DNA of 64,000 nucleotides, from assembly GCF_000980885.2 (NCBI RefSeq), contig NZ_LBDA02000007.1, positions 124,001 through 188,000 on the forward strand, given 5' to 3'. The notes below the pieces were generated by a model. It saw only the letters and a program-made list of their open reading frames with translations. It did not search any database and was not told the DNA's origin. A program made the translations under genes and the position numbers. The stretch's first letter is position 1, and every line of letters starts with the position of its first letter. The stretch comes from Streptomyces malaysiense. GTDB lineage: Bacteria > Actinomycetota > Actinomycetes > Streptomycetales > Streptomycetaceae. Of this stretch, positions 29,194 to 38,689 are shown in pieces.

Positions 29194-30840
29194 ATGTCGT
29201 TTGGAACGGAGTGGGACGGGCCCCAGGTGCCCGTCTCCGGCGACGGCCAGCAGGCGGCGACGGCCGCGCTGGCCTCCGCGGCCTACCGGGACGGCCCGGT
29301 CGACAAGATCAAGGACGCGGACAACGAGTGGCACCAGTCCTCCGTCACGGGCGGCAGGATCGCACTGTTCAGGCCCAACCTCGGCGAGGCTTTCTCGCGC
29401 GCCGTGGTGGACCGCATGCTCGGCGCCGGCCGCAAGCCGCTCATCCAGTCGTTCGGCTCCGAACCCCAGTTCGTGGTCGAGCACTGTCTGGCGGCCAACA
29501 ACATCCGCCGGGAGCGCGACAACCGGCTGACGCTCGTGACGGTCCTGTGCGGCGTGCTCTTCCTGCCGGGGCTGCTCGCCTGGCTGCTCGTCTTCCAGCT
29601 GCGCGCCTTCGTCGCCGGGCGGGACGACAAACGGGCCGGCACCCTGGCCACCGTCCTGCTGCTCGGCGTGGGCCTGCTGGCCGTGCTGTTCCTGGTCAAG
29701 ATGCCGTTCGGCGGATTCTGGGGGTGGTACGCGCGGGCGGCCGTGGTGCTGCCCGTCATCGGCTGGTATCTGGCGAAGCGGATCTGCGAGCGCACCGCCC
29801 AGGACCTGCGGGCCCGGTGGGACGGCCTGCTGTCGGGAAGCAGCGTCGGGATCAAGGTGCCCGAGGCGGTGCCGCGCGGCCCCGACCAGACCGCTGCCGA
29901 CGCGCTGCGCGAGTCCCTGGCCCGGCTCACCGCCGAGCAGCAGTCCAACTCGGTCTTCTACGCGGGCCCCAAGGGCATACTCGGCATGGGCACCCGCTGG
30001 GGTTCCTGGCAGCTCGCCGAGGAACTGGTGTCCGCCGACCCCGGCCGGGAGATCCATCCGTTCCGCAGCTGGGACGTCATCCGCGCGATCCATGACCAGC
30101 TGGCCCTGCTGGAGCGCGGCCCGCTGAACACCGGGGGCTTCCCCAAGCCGTCGGTCAAGCACTGGATCGTCACCCCGGTCCCGGAGGGCGCGGGGGCGGT
30201 GTCCCGGCCCGAGGGCTCCGACGTGGAGGCCTTCCAGGTCAAGCCGCACGCCATACAGGACATCTGCAACAAGCAGCAGTTCGGCAAGGGCGACCGGCAC
30301 TACCTGGGCGTGCAGTGGACGCTGTGGGACGGTCAGCTGGTGATCACCATGATGATCACGGTCACCGTGCTGCACGAGACGCTGCGCATCGAGGTCACCG
30401 GCCATGCGCTCGGCCCGGTGAACGGGCTGTTCTGGGGCAAGCCGGAGGGCCGGACCAAGGAGGTCGCCAAGACCTTCCGGTTCTGGGAGACCCGCAAGAT
30501 CAACCTGCCGCTGATGACCACGGACGAGGTCGTACGGCTCGCCGTGCGCGCCCCGCTGGCCTGGTACCCGCCGCTGCTCAACTGGCTCGGCGGCTCGCTG
30601 GGCCTGCCCGAGCCGTTCGGCCTGCGGCACGCCTGGGCCGACCAGCCGTGGAAGCACCGCTTCATGGCCGACGACGCGCTGCGCGCGGCCACCCCGGTAC
30701 TGCGGGTCGTGCACTCGGCCGCGATCAAGGTCCTCAAGGAACACGGCGTCGACACGGAGAAGTTCGGCAGCCGCTCCTCGGTGCTGAGCGGGGCGATCCA
30801 GGATCCGTCGCCGAGGAAGGCGGACCTGTACGACGCGTAG
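29194..30840 (+). CDS. Large actinobacterial membrane protein of unknown function
   Basis: The protein has 548 aa from MSFGTEWDGPQVPVSGDGQQAATAALASAAYRDGPVDKIKDAD; an ATG at 29182 is an alternative. Two or three transmembrane helices lie at about residues 110-180 (TLVTVLCGVLFLPGLLAWLLVF, GTLATVLLLGVGLLAVLFLV, AAVVLPVIGWYL). The long C-terminal part looks soluble and contains FYAGPKGILGMGTRWGSW and DRHYLGVQWTLWDGQLVITMMITVTVLHETLRIEVTGHAL. I do not recognise a catalytic family. It follows the EF-G-like gene by 189 bp and ends at a strong terminator. Confidence 0.75.
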   Translation: MSFGTEWDGPQVPVSGDGQQAATAALASAAYRDGPVDKIKDADNEWHQSSVTGGRIALFRPNLGEAFSRAVVDRMLGAGRKPLIQSFGSEPQFVVEHCLAANNIRRERDNRLTLVTVLCGVLFLPGLLAWLLVFQLRAFVAGRDDKRAGTLATVLLLGVGLLAVLFLVKMPFGGFWGWYARAAVVLPVIGWYLAKRICERTAQDLRARWDGLLSGSSVGIKVPEAVPRGPDQTAADALRESLARLTAEQQSNSVFYAGPKGILGMGTRWGSWQLAEELVSADPGREIHPFRSWDVIRAIHDQLALLERGPLNTGGFPKPSVKHWIVTPVPEGAGAVSRPEGSDVEAFQVKPHAIQDICNKQQFGKGDRHYLGVQWTLWDGQLVITMMITVTVLHETLRIEVTGHALGPVNGLFWGKPEGRTKEVAKTFRFWETRKINLPLMTTDEVVRLAVRAPLAWYPPLLNWLGGSLGLPEPFGLRHAWADQPWKHRFMADDALRAATPVLRVVHSAAIKVLKEHGVDTEKFGSRSSVLSGAIQDPSPRKADLYDA

Positions 30841-30850
30841 CGCGTCATGG

Positions 30851-30894
30851 ACACGTAGAGGGCGTCCCCGGGCAAGGGGGCGCCCTCTACGTGT
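30851..30894. terminator. Bidirectional terminator between the membrane protein and HIT genes
   Basis: Arms of 14 bases (ACACGTAGAGGGCG and its complement) extend by another 5 pairs, including one G-T, around a GGGCAA loop. It lies between two convergent genes, 10 bp after one stop and 16 bp from the other. Confidence 0.88.
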
Positions 30895-30910
30895 CCCGGG
30901 GCACGCGGGA

Positions 30911-31456
30911 CTACGCGGGCCAGGCGTCCGCCAGCATCTTCCGGGTGTCGGCGAGGAGCTGCGGGAGGACCTTGGTGTGGCCGACCACGGGCATGAAGTT
31001 GGTGTCGCCGCCCCAGCGGGGCACGACGTGCTGGTGCAGATGGGCGGCGATGCCGGCGCCCGCCACCGCGCCCTGGTTCATGCCGATGTTGAAGCCGTGC
31101 GCCCCGGACGCCGTGCGCAGGGCGGTCATCGCCTGCTTGGTCAGCTCCGCCAGCTCGATGGTCTCCGGCCCGGTGAGCTCCGTGTAGTCGGCCACGTGCC
31201 GGTAGGGCACGGTCATCAGATGGCCGCCGTTGTACGGATACAGGTTGAGAACGGCGTAGACGTGCTCGCCGCGACGGATGATCAGACCGTCCTCGTCGGA
31301 CTTGGCCGGGATCGAGCAGAAGGGGCAGCCGTCTCCGGCCTCCGGGCCGCTCGGCTTGTTCTCGCCCTGGATGTAGGCCATCCGATGAGGCGTCCACAGG
31401 CGCTGGAACGCGTCCTGCGTCCCCACGCCGATCTGCTGCTCCGGCTCACTCGTCAT
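30911..31456 (-). CDS. HIT-family nucleotide hydrolase/phosphorylase
   Basis: The protein has 181 aa (MTSEPEQQIGVGTQDAFQRLWTPHRMAYIQGE). The histidine triad is HLHQHVVPRW (about residues 136-145), preceded by GFNIGMNQG. A CPFCSIP segment near residue 46 and the N-terminal RLWTPHRMAYI match the actinobacterial Ap4A phosphorylase-like group, which splits dinucleoside polyphosphates. It is downstream of thrS on the same strand, with a hairpin between. Confidence 0.9.
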   Translation of the reverse strand: MTSEPEQQIGVGTQDAFQRLWTPHRMAYIQGENKPSGPEAGDGCPFCSIPAKSDEDGLIIRRGEHVYAVLNLYPYNGGHLMTVPYRHVADYTELTGPETIELAELTKQAMTALRTASGAHGFNIGMNQGAVAGAGIAAHLHQHVVPRWGGDTNFMPVVGHTKVLPQLLADTRKMLADAWPA

Positions 31457-31493
31457 GCTACGCAGCATATGGCGTGAGGGACCCGTACAGGCC

Positions 31494-31528
31494 AGGGCCC
31501 CCGGGGACGGAAGTCCGCCGGGGGCCCT
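31494..31528 (-). terminator. thrS terminator hairpin
   Basis: An 11-bp stem, AGGGCCCCCGG with CCGGGGGCCCT, begins 13 bp past the thrS stop codon and is followed by its trailing sequence before the HIT start. Some read-through into the HIT gene is possible. Confidence 0.8.
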
Positions 31529-31540
31529 TCTCGGCCAGGG

Positions 31541-33517
31541 TCAGACCTGGGCCCGCTCCGCCACGATCTTGGCGATCTTGGCGATGGCCTCGTCGACCGG
31601 GATGCCGTTCTCCTGGGAGCCGTCGCGGTAGCGGAAGGACACCGAACCGTTCGACATGTCCTCGTCGCCCGCGATGACCATGAAGGGCACCTTCTGCTTC
31701 TGCGCGTTTCGGATCTTCTTCTGCATGCGGTCCGAGGAGGAGTCCACCTCGACGCGCAGACCCTGCTTGCGGGCCGTCGCGGCGAACTTCTCCAGGTACT
31801 CGACGTGGGCGTCGCCGATCGGGATGCCGAGCGCCTGCACCGGGGCCAGCCATGCCGGGAAGGCGCCCGCGTAGTGCTCCAGGAGCACCGCGAAGAAGCG
31901 CTCGATGGAGCCGAACAGCGCGCGGTGGATCATGACCGGGCGCTGCTTGGTGCCGTCGGAGCCGGTGAACTCCAGGTCGAACCGCTCGGGCAGGTTGAAG
32001 TCGAGCTGGATGGTCGACATCTGCCAGGTGCGGCCGATCGCGTCCTTGGCCTGGACGGAGATCTTCGGGCCGTAGAACGCGGCGCCGCCCGGGTCGGGGA
32101 CCAGGGGCAGGCCCTGCTTCTCGGCGACCTGGCGCAGGGTCTCGGTCGCCTCCTCCCACGCCTCGTCGGAGCCGACGAACTTCTCCGGGTCCTTGGTGGA
32201 CAGTTCCAGGTAGAAGTCGGTCAGACCGTAGTCCCGCAGCAGCCCGAGGACGAAGGTGAGCGTCTTGTCCAGTTCCTCGGACATCTGCTCACGGGTGCAG
32301 TAGATGTGCGCGTCGTCCTGCGTGAAGCCGCGGGCGCGGGTGAGGCCGTGCACGACGCCCGACTTCTCGTACCGGTACACGGTCCCGAACTCGAAGAGGC
32401 GCAGCGGAAGTTCGCGGTACGAGCGGCCGCGCGCGTCGAAGATCAGGTTGTGCATCGGGCAGTTCATGGGCTTGAGGTAGTAGTCCACGCCCTCGTCGAG
32501 CTGCATGGGCGGGTACATGCCGTCGGCGTACCAGTCCAGGTGGCCCGAGGTCTCGAAGAGCTTCCCCTTCGTCGCGTGCGGGGTGTAGACGAACTCGTAG
32601 CCCTCCTCCTCGTGGCGACGCCGCGAGTAGTCCTCCATGGTGCGGCGGATGATGCCGCCCCTGGGGTGGAAGACGGCGAGGCCGGAGCCGATCTGCTCGG
32701 GGACGGAGAAGAGGTCCAGCTCGGCGCCGAGCTTGCGGTGGTCGCGCTTCTCGGCCTCGGCGAGGAACTCCAGGTGCGCCTTCAGCTCGTCCTTGGACGG
32801 CCAGGCGGTGCCGTAGATGCGCTGGAGCATGGGGTTCTTCTCGCTGCCGCGCCAGTAGGCGGCCGCGTTGCGCATCAGCTTGAACGCCGGGATGAGGCGG
32901 GTGGAGGGCAGGTGGGGACCGCGGCAGAGGTCCTTCCAGCACAGCTCGCCGGTCTTCGCGTCCAGGTTGTCGTAGATCGTCAGCTCGCCCGCGCCGACCT
33001 CGACGTCCGCGCCGTCGTCGTGCGACGCGGCGCCCTTGAGGCCGATCAGCTCCAGCTTGTACGGCTCGCCTGCCAGCTCCTCGCGGGCGGCCTCGTCGGT
33101 GACGACGCGACGGGCGAACTTCTGCCCGCGCTTCTGGATCTCCTGCATCTTCTTCTCGATGGCCTTGAGATCCTCGGGCGTGAACGGCTTCTCGACGTCG
33201 AAGTCGTAGTAGAAACCGTCCTTGACCGGCGGACCGATGCCCAGCTTGGCCTCGGGGAACAACTCCTGCACGGCCTGGGCCATGACGTGCGCGGTGGAGT
33301 GGCGCAGGATGTTCAGGCCGTCCTCGGAGGCGATCTCGACGGCCTCGACCGCGTCGCCCTCGGACAGTTCGTACGCGAGGTCCTTCAGCTCGCCGCCCAC
33401 GCGCGCGGCGACGACCGAGCGCTCGCCCGCGAAGAGGTCGGCGGTCGTAGTGCCCGTCGTCACCACGCGTTCTTCCCGCTCGGAATCGCGTTGGATGATC
33501 ACACGGACGTCTGACAC
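31541..33517 (-). CDS. thrS: Threonyl-tRNA synthetase
   Basis: The protein has 658 aa with a GTG start ([20 protein letters not shown]). The order is a TGS domain (about residues 1-62), the editing domain with [15 protein letters not shown], the class II core with the zinc ligand in [12 protein letters not shown], motif 2 [27 protein letters not shown], motif 3 [13 protein letters not shown], and an anticodon-binding C-terminus. Length and motifs are normal. The much longer upstream frame is antisense Arg-rich noise. I saw no T-box leader upstream. Confidence 0.97.
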   Translation of the reverse strand: MSDVRVIIQRDSEREERVVTTGTTTADLFAGERSVVAARVGGELKDLAYELSEGDAVEAVEIASEDGLNILRHSTAHVMAQAVQELFPEAKLGIGPPVKDGFYYDFDVEKPFTPEDLKAIEKKMQEIQKRGQKFARRVVTDEAAREELAGEPYKLELIGLKGAASHDDGADVEVGAGELTIYDNLDAKTGELCWKDLCRGPHLPSTRLIPAFKLMRNAAAYWRGSEKNPMLQRIYGTAWPSKDELKAHLEFLAEAEKRDHRKLGAELDLFSVPEQIGSGLAVFHPRGGIIRRTMEDYSRRRHEEEGYEFVYTPHATKGKLFETSGHLDWYADGMYPPMQLDEGVDYYLKPMNCPMHNLIFDARGRSYRELPLRLFEFGTVYRYEKSGVVHGLTRARGFTQDDAHIYCTREQMSEELDKTLTFVLGLLRDYGLTDFYLELSTKDPEKFVGSDEAWEEATETLRQVAEKQGLPLVPDPGGAAFYGPKISVQAKDAIGRTWQMSTIQLDFNLPERFDLEFTGSDGTKQRPVMIHRALFGSIERFFAVLLEHYAGAFPAWLAPVQALGIPIGDAHVEYLEKFAATARKQGLRVEVDSSSDRMQKKIRNAQKQKVPFMVIAGDEDMSNGSVSFRYRDGSQENGIPVDEAIAKIAKIVAERAQV

Positions 33518-33630
33518 CGGTCTCTCCTGCCTGAAGGTGGATGCGGCGCCATACCAGGAGCGCGCGCACAGGCGATCGTACCGACCCGAGGGCGCCGACC
33601 GCGAAACGATTACGGTCGGTCCCCGGCCCC

Positions 33631-34845
33631 TCACTCCTCCCCGCAGGCCTCCTCGAAGAAGTCCAGGTTCTCCTGCAGGGACTTCATGAGCCGGTCCCGC
33701 TCGGCCTCGTCCACCTGTACGGGTACCACCCCGGAGGCGCCGGTGAGCCTGCGGAAGCCGCCGCGCCGCTCCAGCCGGCCGCGCACCCGCACCGGGAGGC
33801 CGACGAGATGGGCGTGGCCCGCGATGCGGTAGTCCTCCTCGTCCAGGGTGACGCGGACGTGCGGCACCTCGGCGCCGGCGAGGACGCGCAGCCGTACGGT
33901 GCCCTCGCCGCGCGGACCCGAGCGGCGCAGGCGCACCACCGCGCCGGTGATCCGCACGGGCACGGAGGGCTCCTCGTGCAGGTAGCGGGCCGCGGCCTCG
34001 CGCAGCACGGGCAGGTCGCCGGGGGAGAACTCCACGGGTTCGGCGCCCGGGGCGCAGCCCTCGGGGACACCGGCGGCGGGTGCCCAGGCGACGGCGACCC
34101 CGGCCCCCTCGGTGCCCCGTACCAGCGCGCCGATCGCCTCGGTCAGTTCGCGGCTGACGCCGGCCTCGACGGCTCCGGCGAAGGCGTCCATGCCGCCGGT
34201 GGCGCGCCGGTAGTCGATGGCCTCGCGGGCGGCGTGCAGGGCCTGGTGGAGGCGGACGGCGAGGGGGCGGGCGACGGCCACGGGGGCGAAGGCGGTCAGC
34301 CGGCCGTCCTCGGCGGCGGGGCCGACGAGGACATGGTCGAGCAGGGCGGTGGCGGCGCGCCGGTGGCGGGCACCGTGGTAGCCGGCCCGAGCGCGGGTGG
34401 CGAGCGCGGCGGCGAGCAGCAACTGGCGTCCGGCGTCGCGCAGTTGCTCCTCGTGCCCCCAGGAGGCGGCGCCCGCCGGGCCGCTCGGGGTCTCGCGCCA
34501 CCAGCGGATCTCGTCGCTGGGTACGGCGAGGCAGATCAGCACCTCGCGGGCGGCGGGGGTGTCGCTGCGGGCGAGGGCGTCCAGGGCCTCGGCGAGGAGG
34601 TCGTCGCTGTCGGGGTAGGCGCGACTCTCGGGCACGAGCAGGCTGGTGCCGGCGCCGGCCGGGCCGGGCGGGGTCCAGCGGCCGTAGCGTCCGGCGGCTC
34701 CGCCGCGCCGCTGCCAGCCGTGCCGGCGCAGCAGGGCGGCGAGGATCGCGGGGTCGACGCCGGCGGGGTCCGGCGGGCGGTGCCACGGGAGGGCGTCGGG
34801 ATGTGCCCGCGGCGGCACCGGCTCCTCGTGGGGACGGATCCTCAT
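33631..34845 (-). CDS. Unknown protein coupled to a DUF4365 gene, OB-like C-terminus
   Basis: The protein has 404 aa ([44 protein letters not shown]). I do not recognise the family. The N-terminal two thirds is Ala/Arg-rich and helical. The last 110 residues ([14 protein letters not shown]...[38 protein letters not shown]) have the alternating beta pattern of an OB-like nucleic-acid-binding domain, which is a guess from pattern only. The start overlaps the stop of the DUF4365 gene (ATGA), so the products are made together. It is conserved-looking by codon bias, not a spurious frame. Confidence 0.65.
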   Translation of the reverse strand: MRIRPHEEPVPPRAHPDALPWHRPPDPAGVDPAILAALLRRHGWQRRGGAAGRYGRWTPPGPAGAGTSLLVPESRAYPDSDDLLAEALDALARSDTPAAREVLICLAVPSDEIRWWRETPSGPAGAASWGHEEQLRDAGRQLLLAAALATRARAGYHGARHRRAATALLDHVLVGPAAEDGRLTAFAPVAVARPLAVRLHQALHAAREAIDYRRATGGMDAFAGAVEAGVSRELTEAIGALVRGTEGAGVAVAWAPAAGVPEGCAPGAEPVEFSPGDLPVLREAAARYLHEEPSVPVRITGAVVRLRRSGPRGEGTVRLRVLAGAEVPHVRVTLDEEDYRIAGHAHLVGLPVRVRGRLERRGGFRRLTGASGVVPVQVDEAERDRLMKSLQENLDFFEEACGEE

Positions 34846-35408
34846 GGTCTGCCTCCCGTCCCGACGCGGGTCATGATCTCGCACAGCGCCCGGTCGTCGA
34901 AGATGCGTGTGGTCGGTATCCGCACGGTGGTCCGGGTCCGGCCGGTGAGGGGGTGGCCGGCCAGGTTGACCCAGTAGCAGCAGTGCCGCAGGTCGAGCCG
35001 GTCGTGGCCGGCGCGCAGCCAGTCGCCCTGGGCGCGCGGGACCAGCATCACGACGAGGATCTTGTGCACCGAGACGGGTGTGCGGGCGAGTTTGCGCAGA
35101 TGGTCGTTGTCGAGGGTGAAGGAGAAGGTACGGCCCGGGGGGTGGGGCGGTATCTGGTACGTGGCCTTCAGCTGGACCTTGATGGTGACCTCGTCGTCGA
35201 CGGTGTGGCCGGGCGCGCTGTGGCTGACGTGCCAGTCGATGCCGTTGTCCGGGAAGGGCTGGGACAGCGAGCAGCCGGCCGCGGCGGCGACCGCGTGCAG
35301 ATAGCCGACCTGGAGCGTCTCCATGCAGGCGGTGGTGGCGAGCGAGCCGCGGACGGTGCCCGTGCGCTCGGGCAGCAGCCCGCCGCGCTCGGGCTGCAGA
35401 GTGGCCAT
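34842..35408 (-). CDS. DUF4365 protein (PD-(D/E)xK nuclease-like)
   Basis: The protein has 188 aa ([46 protein letters not shown]). DUF4365 belongs to the restriction-endonuclease-like fold: [28 protein letters not shown] (about residues 60-87) supplies the Asp and the Q-x-K (VQLKAT) arrangement, and [11 protein letters not shown] follows. The fold is common in defence and repair enzymes, but the natural role of stand-alone members is not known. It is the first gene of a two-gene coupled operon and divergent from an exonuclease gene 167 bp away. Confidence 0.72.
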   Translation of the reverse strand: MATLQPERGGLLPERTGTVRGSLATTACMETLQVGYLHAVAAAAGCSLSQPFPDNGIDWHVSHSAPGHTVDDEVTIKVQLKATYQIPPHPPGRTFSFTLDNDHLRKLARTPVSVHKILVVMLVPRAQGDWLRAGHDRLDLRHCCYWVNLAGHPLTGRTRTTVRIPTTRIFDDRALCEIMTRVGTGGRP

Positions 35409-35575
35409 GACCGACAGCCTTCCGAACCAAGAGTTTCCCCGCTGCGGGCTGCTGAACTGCAAAGACCCGTACTCCTGTTGTCTCCCGGCGGCGTACGGCG
35501 CAAACGGCCCGGGTATCACCAAACAGGCAGAAGACGGGACGTCATCTGCCGTGCATGATCGAGGAGTTGGTTGGC

Positions 35576-36301
35576 ATGACGTACTGGTACGAGGGGCCGC
35601 TGGCCGCCTTCGACACGGAGACCACGGGCGTGGACGTCGAGACCGACCGGATCGTGTCGGCCGCCGTCGTCGTCCAGGACGCGCCGGAGACCCTGCCCCG
35701 CGTCTCGCGCTGGCTGGTGAACCCGGGGGTCCCGGTGCCGGCGGGGGCGACCGCGGTGCACGGGCTGACGGAGGAGCACCTCCAGCGCAACGGGCGCTGG
35801 CCGGCTCCGGTGATGTTCGAGATAGCCGAGCAGCTGGCGGAGCACGCGGCGCGGGGGCGTCCGCTGGTGGTGATGAACGCGCCGTTCGATCTGACGCTGC
35901 TGGACCGGGAGTTGCGCCGGCACCGGGCGTCCTCGCTGGAGCGGTGGTTCCCGTCGGTGCCGCTGCGGGTGCTGGATCCGCGGGTGCTGGACAAGCATCT
36001 GGACCGCTATCGCAAGGGGCGCCGCACGCTGACGGACCTGTGCGCGCACTACGGCGTGGAGCTGGAGGGGGCGCACGACGCGGCGGCGGACGCGCTGGCC
36101 GCGCTGGAGGTGGTCCGCGCGCTGGGGCGCCGCTTCGCCACCCGCCTGGAGCGCCTCTCCCCCGCCGAACTGCACACCCTCCAGGCCGACTGGCACGCCG
36201 CGCAGGCCCGTGGTCTCCAGTCCTGGTTCGCCCGCAACGGTTCGGACGAGACGGTCGACACGGAGTGGCCGCTGCGGCCGGAGATGCCGGCGGCGGCGTA
36301 G
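35576..36301 (+). CDS. DnaQ-like 3'-5' exonuclease (DEDDh)
   Basis: The protein has 241 aa; the ATG follows GAGGAG. The exonuclease motifs are all visible: Exo I AAFDTETTGVDVETDRIV (about residues 9-26), Exo II VMNAPFDLTLLDREL (about 101-115), and Exo III EGAHDAAADALAALEV with the DEDDh histidine (about 164-179). The C-terminal 60 residues are helical. This is a stand-alone proofreading-type exonuclease of the kind common in Streptomyces, not fused to a polymerase. Its partner is unknown. Confidence 0.9.
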   Translation: MTYWYEGPLAAFDTETTGVDVETDRIVSAAVVVQDAPETLPRVSRWLVNPGVPVPAGATAVHGLTEEHLQRNGRWPAPVMFEIAEQLAEHAARGRPLVVMNAPFDLTLLDRELRRHRASSLERWFPSVPLRVLDPRVLDKHLDRYRKGRRTLTDLCAHYGVELEGAHDAAADALAALEVVRALGRRFATRLERLSPAELHTLQADWHAAQARGLQSWFARNGSDETVDTEWPLRPEMPAAA

Positions 36302-36366
36302 GACCTTCGGCGCCCGAGCGAGTGGCCGGGGACCGGACGGCGCGAGGACCCTCGGCAGCAGAAGAG

Positions 36367-36388
36367 CCGGTCCGCTGTCGCGGACCGG
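36367..36388. terminator. Hairpin between the exonuclease and tRNA-Val
   Basis: A 9-bp stem, CCGGTCCGC with GCGGACCGG, has a TGTC loop. It lies between the exonuclease gene (+) and the tRNA-Val (-) and can end both transcripts. Confidence 0.7.
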
Positions 36389-36399
36389 CCCTCTCCCGG

Positions 36400-36471
36400 T
36401 GGGCGATACTGGGTTCGAACCAGTGACCTCTTCGGTGTGAACGAAGCGCTCTCCCACTGAGCTAATCGCCC
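36400..36471 (-). tRNA. tRNA-Val (CAC), copy 1
   Basis: The 72-nt cloverleaf on the minus strand has acceptor GGGCGAT/ATCGCCC, D arm GCTCAGTGGGAGAGC, anticodon stem CTTCG/CGAAG with loop TTCACAC (anticodon CAC), and T arm CTGGTTCGAACCCAG. The discriminator is A and CCA is not encoded. It is identical to the copy at 37225. Confidence 0.95.
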
Positions 36472-36510
36472 GGGAACGCACTGAACAATACAGGTCCCGA
36501 GGCCGATCCT

Positions 36511-36957
36511 TCAAACCGCTCGCAGCCGGAGCAGCAGTCCGCGCCGTCCGGCCCGCATCATCAGGCGGTGGTTGGCGCGGAAGAGCGGGCGGGCGGGTAC
36601 GGCCAGGCGCCGGAGCAGGGGCTTGCGGACGTCGACCTCCTGCTCGTAGACCGCGAGCGTCCCGGGACCCGCGGCGGTGACGGTCCAGCGCGCCCAGCCC
36701 TCGATGTCGCCGCTCATGGCGATCTCCAGGATCCCCGCGGCGGGATCGCGGCGCCGCTCGTGCGCGGTGAAGGTCATGGCGTAGGGCAGCGCCGAGCGGA
36801 TGGTGAGGACGCCGGTGGCGTCGTCGAGCCGGATCACCGAGCGCACCTGGGGCCACCAGCGGGGGTAGTCCTCCGGCCGTTCCAGCACGGCGAAGACGGC
36901 GGCGGGCGGCACGGGCAGGCGCCACGGGCTGCGGAAGCGGTAGTGGTTCCAGTCCAT
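36511..36957 (-). CDS. SRPBCC-family (polyketide cyclase/lipid transport-like) protein
   Basis: The protein has 148 aa (MDWNHYRFRSPWRLPVPPAAVFAVLERPEDYPRWWPQVRSVIRLD). The beginning is typical of START/SRPBCC proteins: an initial strand, then AVFAVLERPEDYPRWWPQV. It continues as a beta-rich fold with ALPYAMTFTAHERRRDP and ends in a basic helix. The family binds hydrophobic ligands; the ligand here is unknown. It sits alone between two identical tRNA-Val genes. Confidence 0.75.
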   Translation of the reverse strand: MDWNHYRFRSPWRLPVPPAAVFAVLERPEDYPRWWPQVRSVIRLDDATGVLTIRSALPYAMTFTAHERRRDPAAGILEIAMSGDIEGWARWTVTAAGPGTLAVYEQEVDVRKPLLRRLAVPARPLFRANHRLMMRAGRRGLLLRLRAV

Positions 36958-37181
36958 GCGCCGAGTCTGCCCGCACCCGGACGGGCGCCCCCGCCGTCCG
37001 CTGACCGGCACTCAGAACGCTTACCGCTCACGGGTGTCGGCCCACCCGGAATTCGGCACTCCCGGTGCCGCACGCGGGAAAATCCCCGGCTTTCCGGAAA
37101 ACCCGCGGAGATTTGGCCAGTTACGCGCGACCGGAACTTCTCCCGCCGGGTGACGGTTCGTCACGGGCCTTGGAATACGAC

Positions 37182-37215
37182 GACGGCCCAGCCGCTCTTT
37201 CGCGGATGGGCCGTC
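37182..37215 (-). terminator. Terminator of tRNA-Val copy 2
   Basis: A 9-bp stem, GACGGCCCA with TGGGCCGTC, lies 9 bp beyond the 3' end of the tRNA on the minus strand. Confidence 0.7.
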
Positions 37216-37224
37216 GGTCCGGGG

Positions 37225-37296
37225 TGGGCGATACTGGGTTCGAACCAGTGACCTCTTCGGTGTGAACGAAGCGCTCTCCCACTGAGCTAATCGCCC
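37225..37296 (-). tRNA. tRNA-Val (CAC), copy 2
   Basis: This is the same 72-nt sequence as the gene at 36400-36471, with anticodon CAC in loop TTCACAC, acceptor GGGCGAT/ATCGCCC and no encoded CCA. It reads GUG codons, which are frequent in this GC-rich genome. Confidence 0.95.
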
Positions 37297-37379
37297 CGGG
37301 CACAGGAAGAACATTACCCCATGTCAGGCGGTGCCTTCGACCAGCGGCCCGCCGGTGCGCGCGCGGCGGTGCGAGCGGC

Positions 37380-37775
37380 TCACCCGTCCTTGGCCCGCCA
37401 GGGCGGCACGAGCCCGAACCGCCACAGGTAGATCGAGCCGAGCACCAGGATGATCACCGCTCCGATCGCGGTCAGCGCGATGTTCCGGCGGCGCGCCCGG
37501 GGGTCCAGGGCACGCTGTGCCGCCTCGGTGACCTTGCGTTTGGTCCAGCGGAGCACGATCTGGGCCCAGACGAACTCGGTCGCCCAGATCGCCATGCCGG
37601 CGAAGATCACCACCCAGCCGGGTCCGGGCAGCGCGAGCATGGCGACGCCGGCGACCACGACGGCGAGTCCGATCGCGAAGACGCCGGCCTGCCAGCCGCG
37701 GTGCAGCACCCGGCGCGCCCTGATGAATTCGGGCGCCCGCGACCCGAGCCCAGGTTCGTCACTCCCCGTATTCAC
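37380..37775 (-). CDS. TIGR02611-family small membrane protein
   Basis: The protein has 131 aa with a GTG start (MNTGSDEPGLGSRAPEFIRARRVLHRGW). Two hydrophobic segments close together (AGVFAIGLAVVVAGVAMLALPGPGWVVIFAGMAIWATEF, about residues 29-68) include the family's LPGPGW turn. A basic region is followed by a third helix (NIALTAIGAVIILVLGSIYLW). TIGR02611 is an actinobacterial family of unknown function. It is divergent from ssgB. Confidence 0.75.
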   Translation of the reverse strand: MNTGSDEPGLGSRAPEFIRARRVLHRGWQAGVFAIGLAVVVAGVAMLALPGPGWVVIFAGMAIWATEFVWAQIVLRWTKRKVTEAAQRALDPRARRRNIALTAIGAVIILVLGSIYLWRFGLVPPWRAKDG

Positions 37776-37880
37776 ACCGACAACGCTACCCGAGTGATTC
37801 ACATCACCGGAATGGTCGTAGATCCGGTACGAGTTCTCGGCCGGAAGAGTGTCGTAAACGCACGCAAAACCCTCAGAGGG

Positions 37881-37906
37881 GTTTACAACGGCACCGTAGG
37901 TGGCAT
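37881..37906 (+). promoter_or_regulatory. Possible SigH-type promoter of ssgB
   Basis: GTTTAC (37881-37886), a 14-base spacer and TGGCAT (37901-37906) resemble the stress sigma factor pattern GTTT...GGGTAT. ssgB of S. coelicolor is known to be controlled by SigH. The predicted start would be about 50 nt before the ATG. A small inverted repeat (AAACCC...GGGTTT) overlaps the -35. Confidence 0.45.
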
Positions 37907-37965
37907 GTCGATTTCGCCGACGTGCGAATCCCCGAGCGCACACTGAGCGAAAGGCCCTGGCGCTT

Positions 37966-38379
37966 ATGAACACCACGGTCAGCTGCGAGCTGCACCTGCG
38001 CCTCGTTGTGTCGAGCGAGTCCTCCCTGCCTGTCCCCGCAGGCCTGCGGTACGACACGGCCGACCCCTACGCCGTGCACGCCACCTTCCACACCGGAGCC
38101 GAGGAGACCGTCGAGTGGGTGTTCGCCCGCGACCTCCTCGCCGAGGGGCTGCACCGGCCCACCGGAACCGGAGACGTCCGCGTCTGGCCGTCCCGCAGCC
38201 ACGGTCAGGGCGTTGTCTGCATCGCCCTCAGCTCCCCTGAGGGGGAGGCCCTGCTCGAGGCGCCCGCACGGGCCCTCGAGTCCTTCCTGAAGCGAACCGA
38301 CGCCGCCGTGCCGCCCGGCACGGAGCACCGGCACTTCGATCTGGACCAGGAGCTCTCCCACATCCTGGCGGAAAGCTAG
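37966..38379 (+). CDS. ssgB: Sporulation-specific cell division protein SsgB
   Basis: The protein has 137 aa, exactly the expected length (MNTTVSCELHLRLVVSSESSLPVPAGLRYDTADPYAVHATFHTG). SsgA-like protein: the core LRYDTADPYAVHATF, WVFARDLLAEGL, VRVWPS and ALSSPEGEALLEAPA are near-diagnostic for SsgB, which with SsgA positions FtsZ at sporulation septa. It is strong evidence that the organism is a sporulating streptomycete. The longer upstream frame was rejected. Confidence 0.97.
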   Translation: MNTTVSCELHLRLVVSSESSLPVPAGLRYDTADPYAVHATFHTGAEETVEWVFARDLLAEGLHRPTGTGDVRVWPSRSHGQGVVCIALSSPEGEALLEAPARALESFLKRTDAAVPPGTEHRHFDLDQELSHILAES

Positions 38380-38689
38380 CCCGCCCTTCCGAGCAGCCCG
38401 GCGCCGTCCACTCGGGGAGACGGCTCGGGCCAGGACAACCGCATACGGCACGGGCCGGCGCCGTCACCGTGAGCGCTCACGGAACGGCGTCGGTCCGTCC
38501 GCGCGCCCGGCCGCGTGCCGCCGCGGCGGCCCTGGGCGGGCGTACGGCGGCTTCCGGGACCCTCTGGGGCCCCCGGCGGCGTTCCACCGGCGGCCGGGGC
38601 CGGACACGGCCCGTGCGGCGGGCGCGATGTCGCTACCATCGGCCAGCATCGGCGGGCGCCTGCCCGACCCCCAGGCCAGGGAGCGAAAC

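Noticed and set aside
33518..33630. A T-box leader for thrS
   Set aside because: The gap is only 113 bp and has no T-box core or antiterminator.
36301..37380. A genomic island between the two tRNA-Val genes with an integrase
   Set aside because: The segment holds only one small SRPBCC gene. No integrase, excisionase or atypical composition was seen.
37776..37800. A damage promoter from the CACCGACAACGC sequence near 37776
   Set aside because: The TTGTCGGTG part is there on the minus strand, but no TANNNT follows at the N6 spacing and it overlaps the start codon of the TIGR02611 gene.
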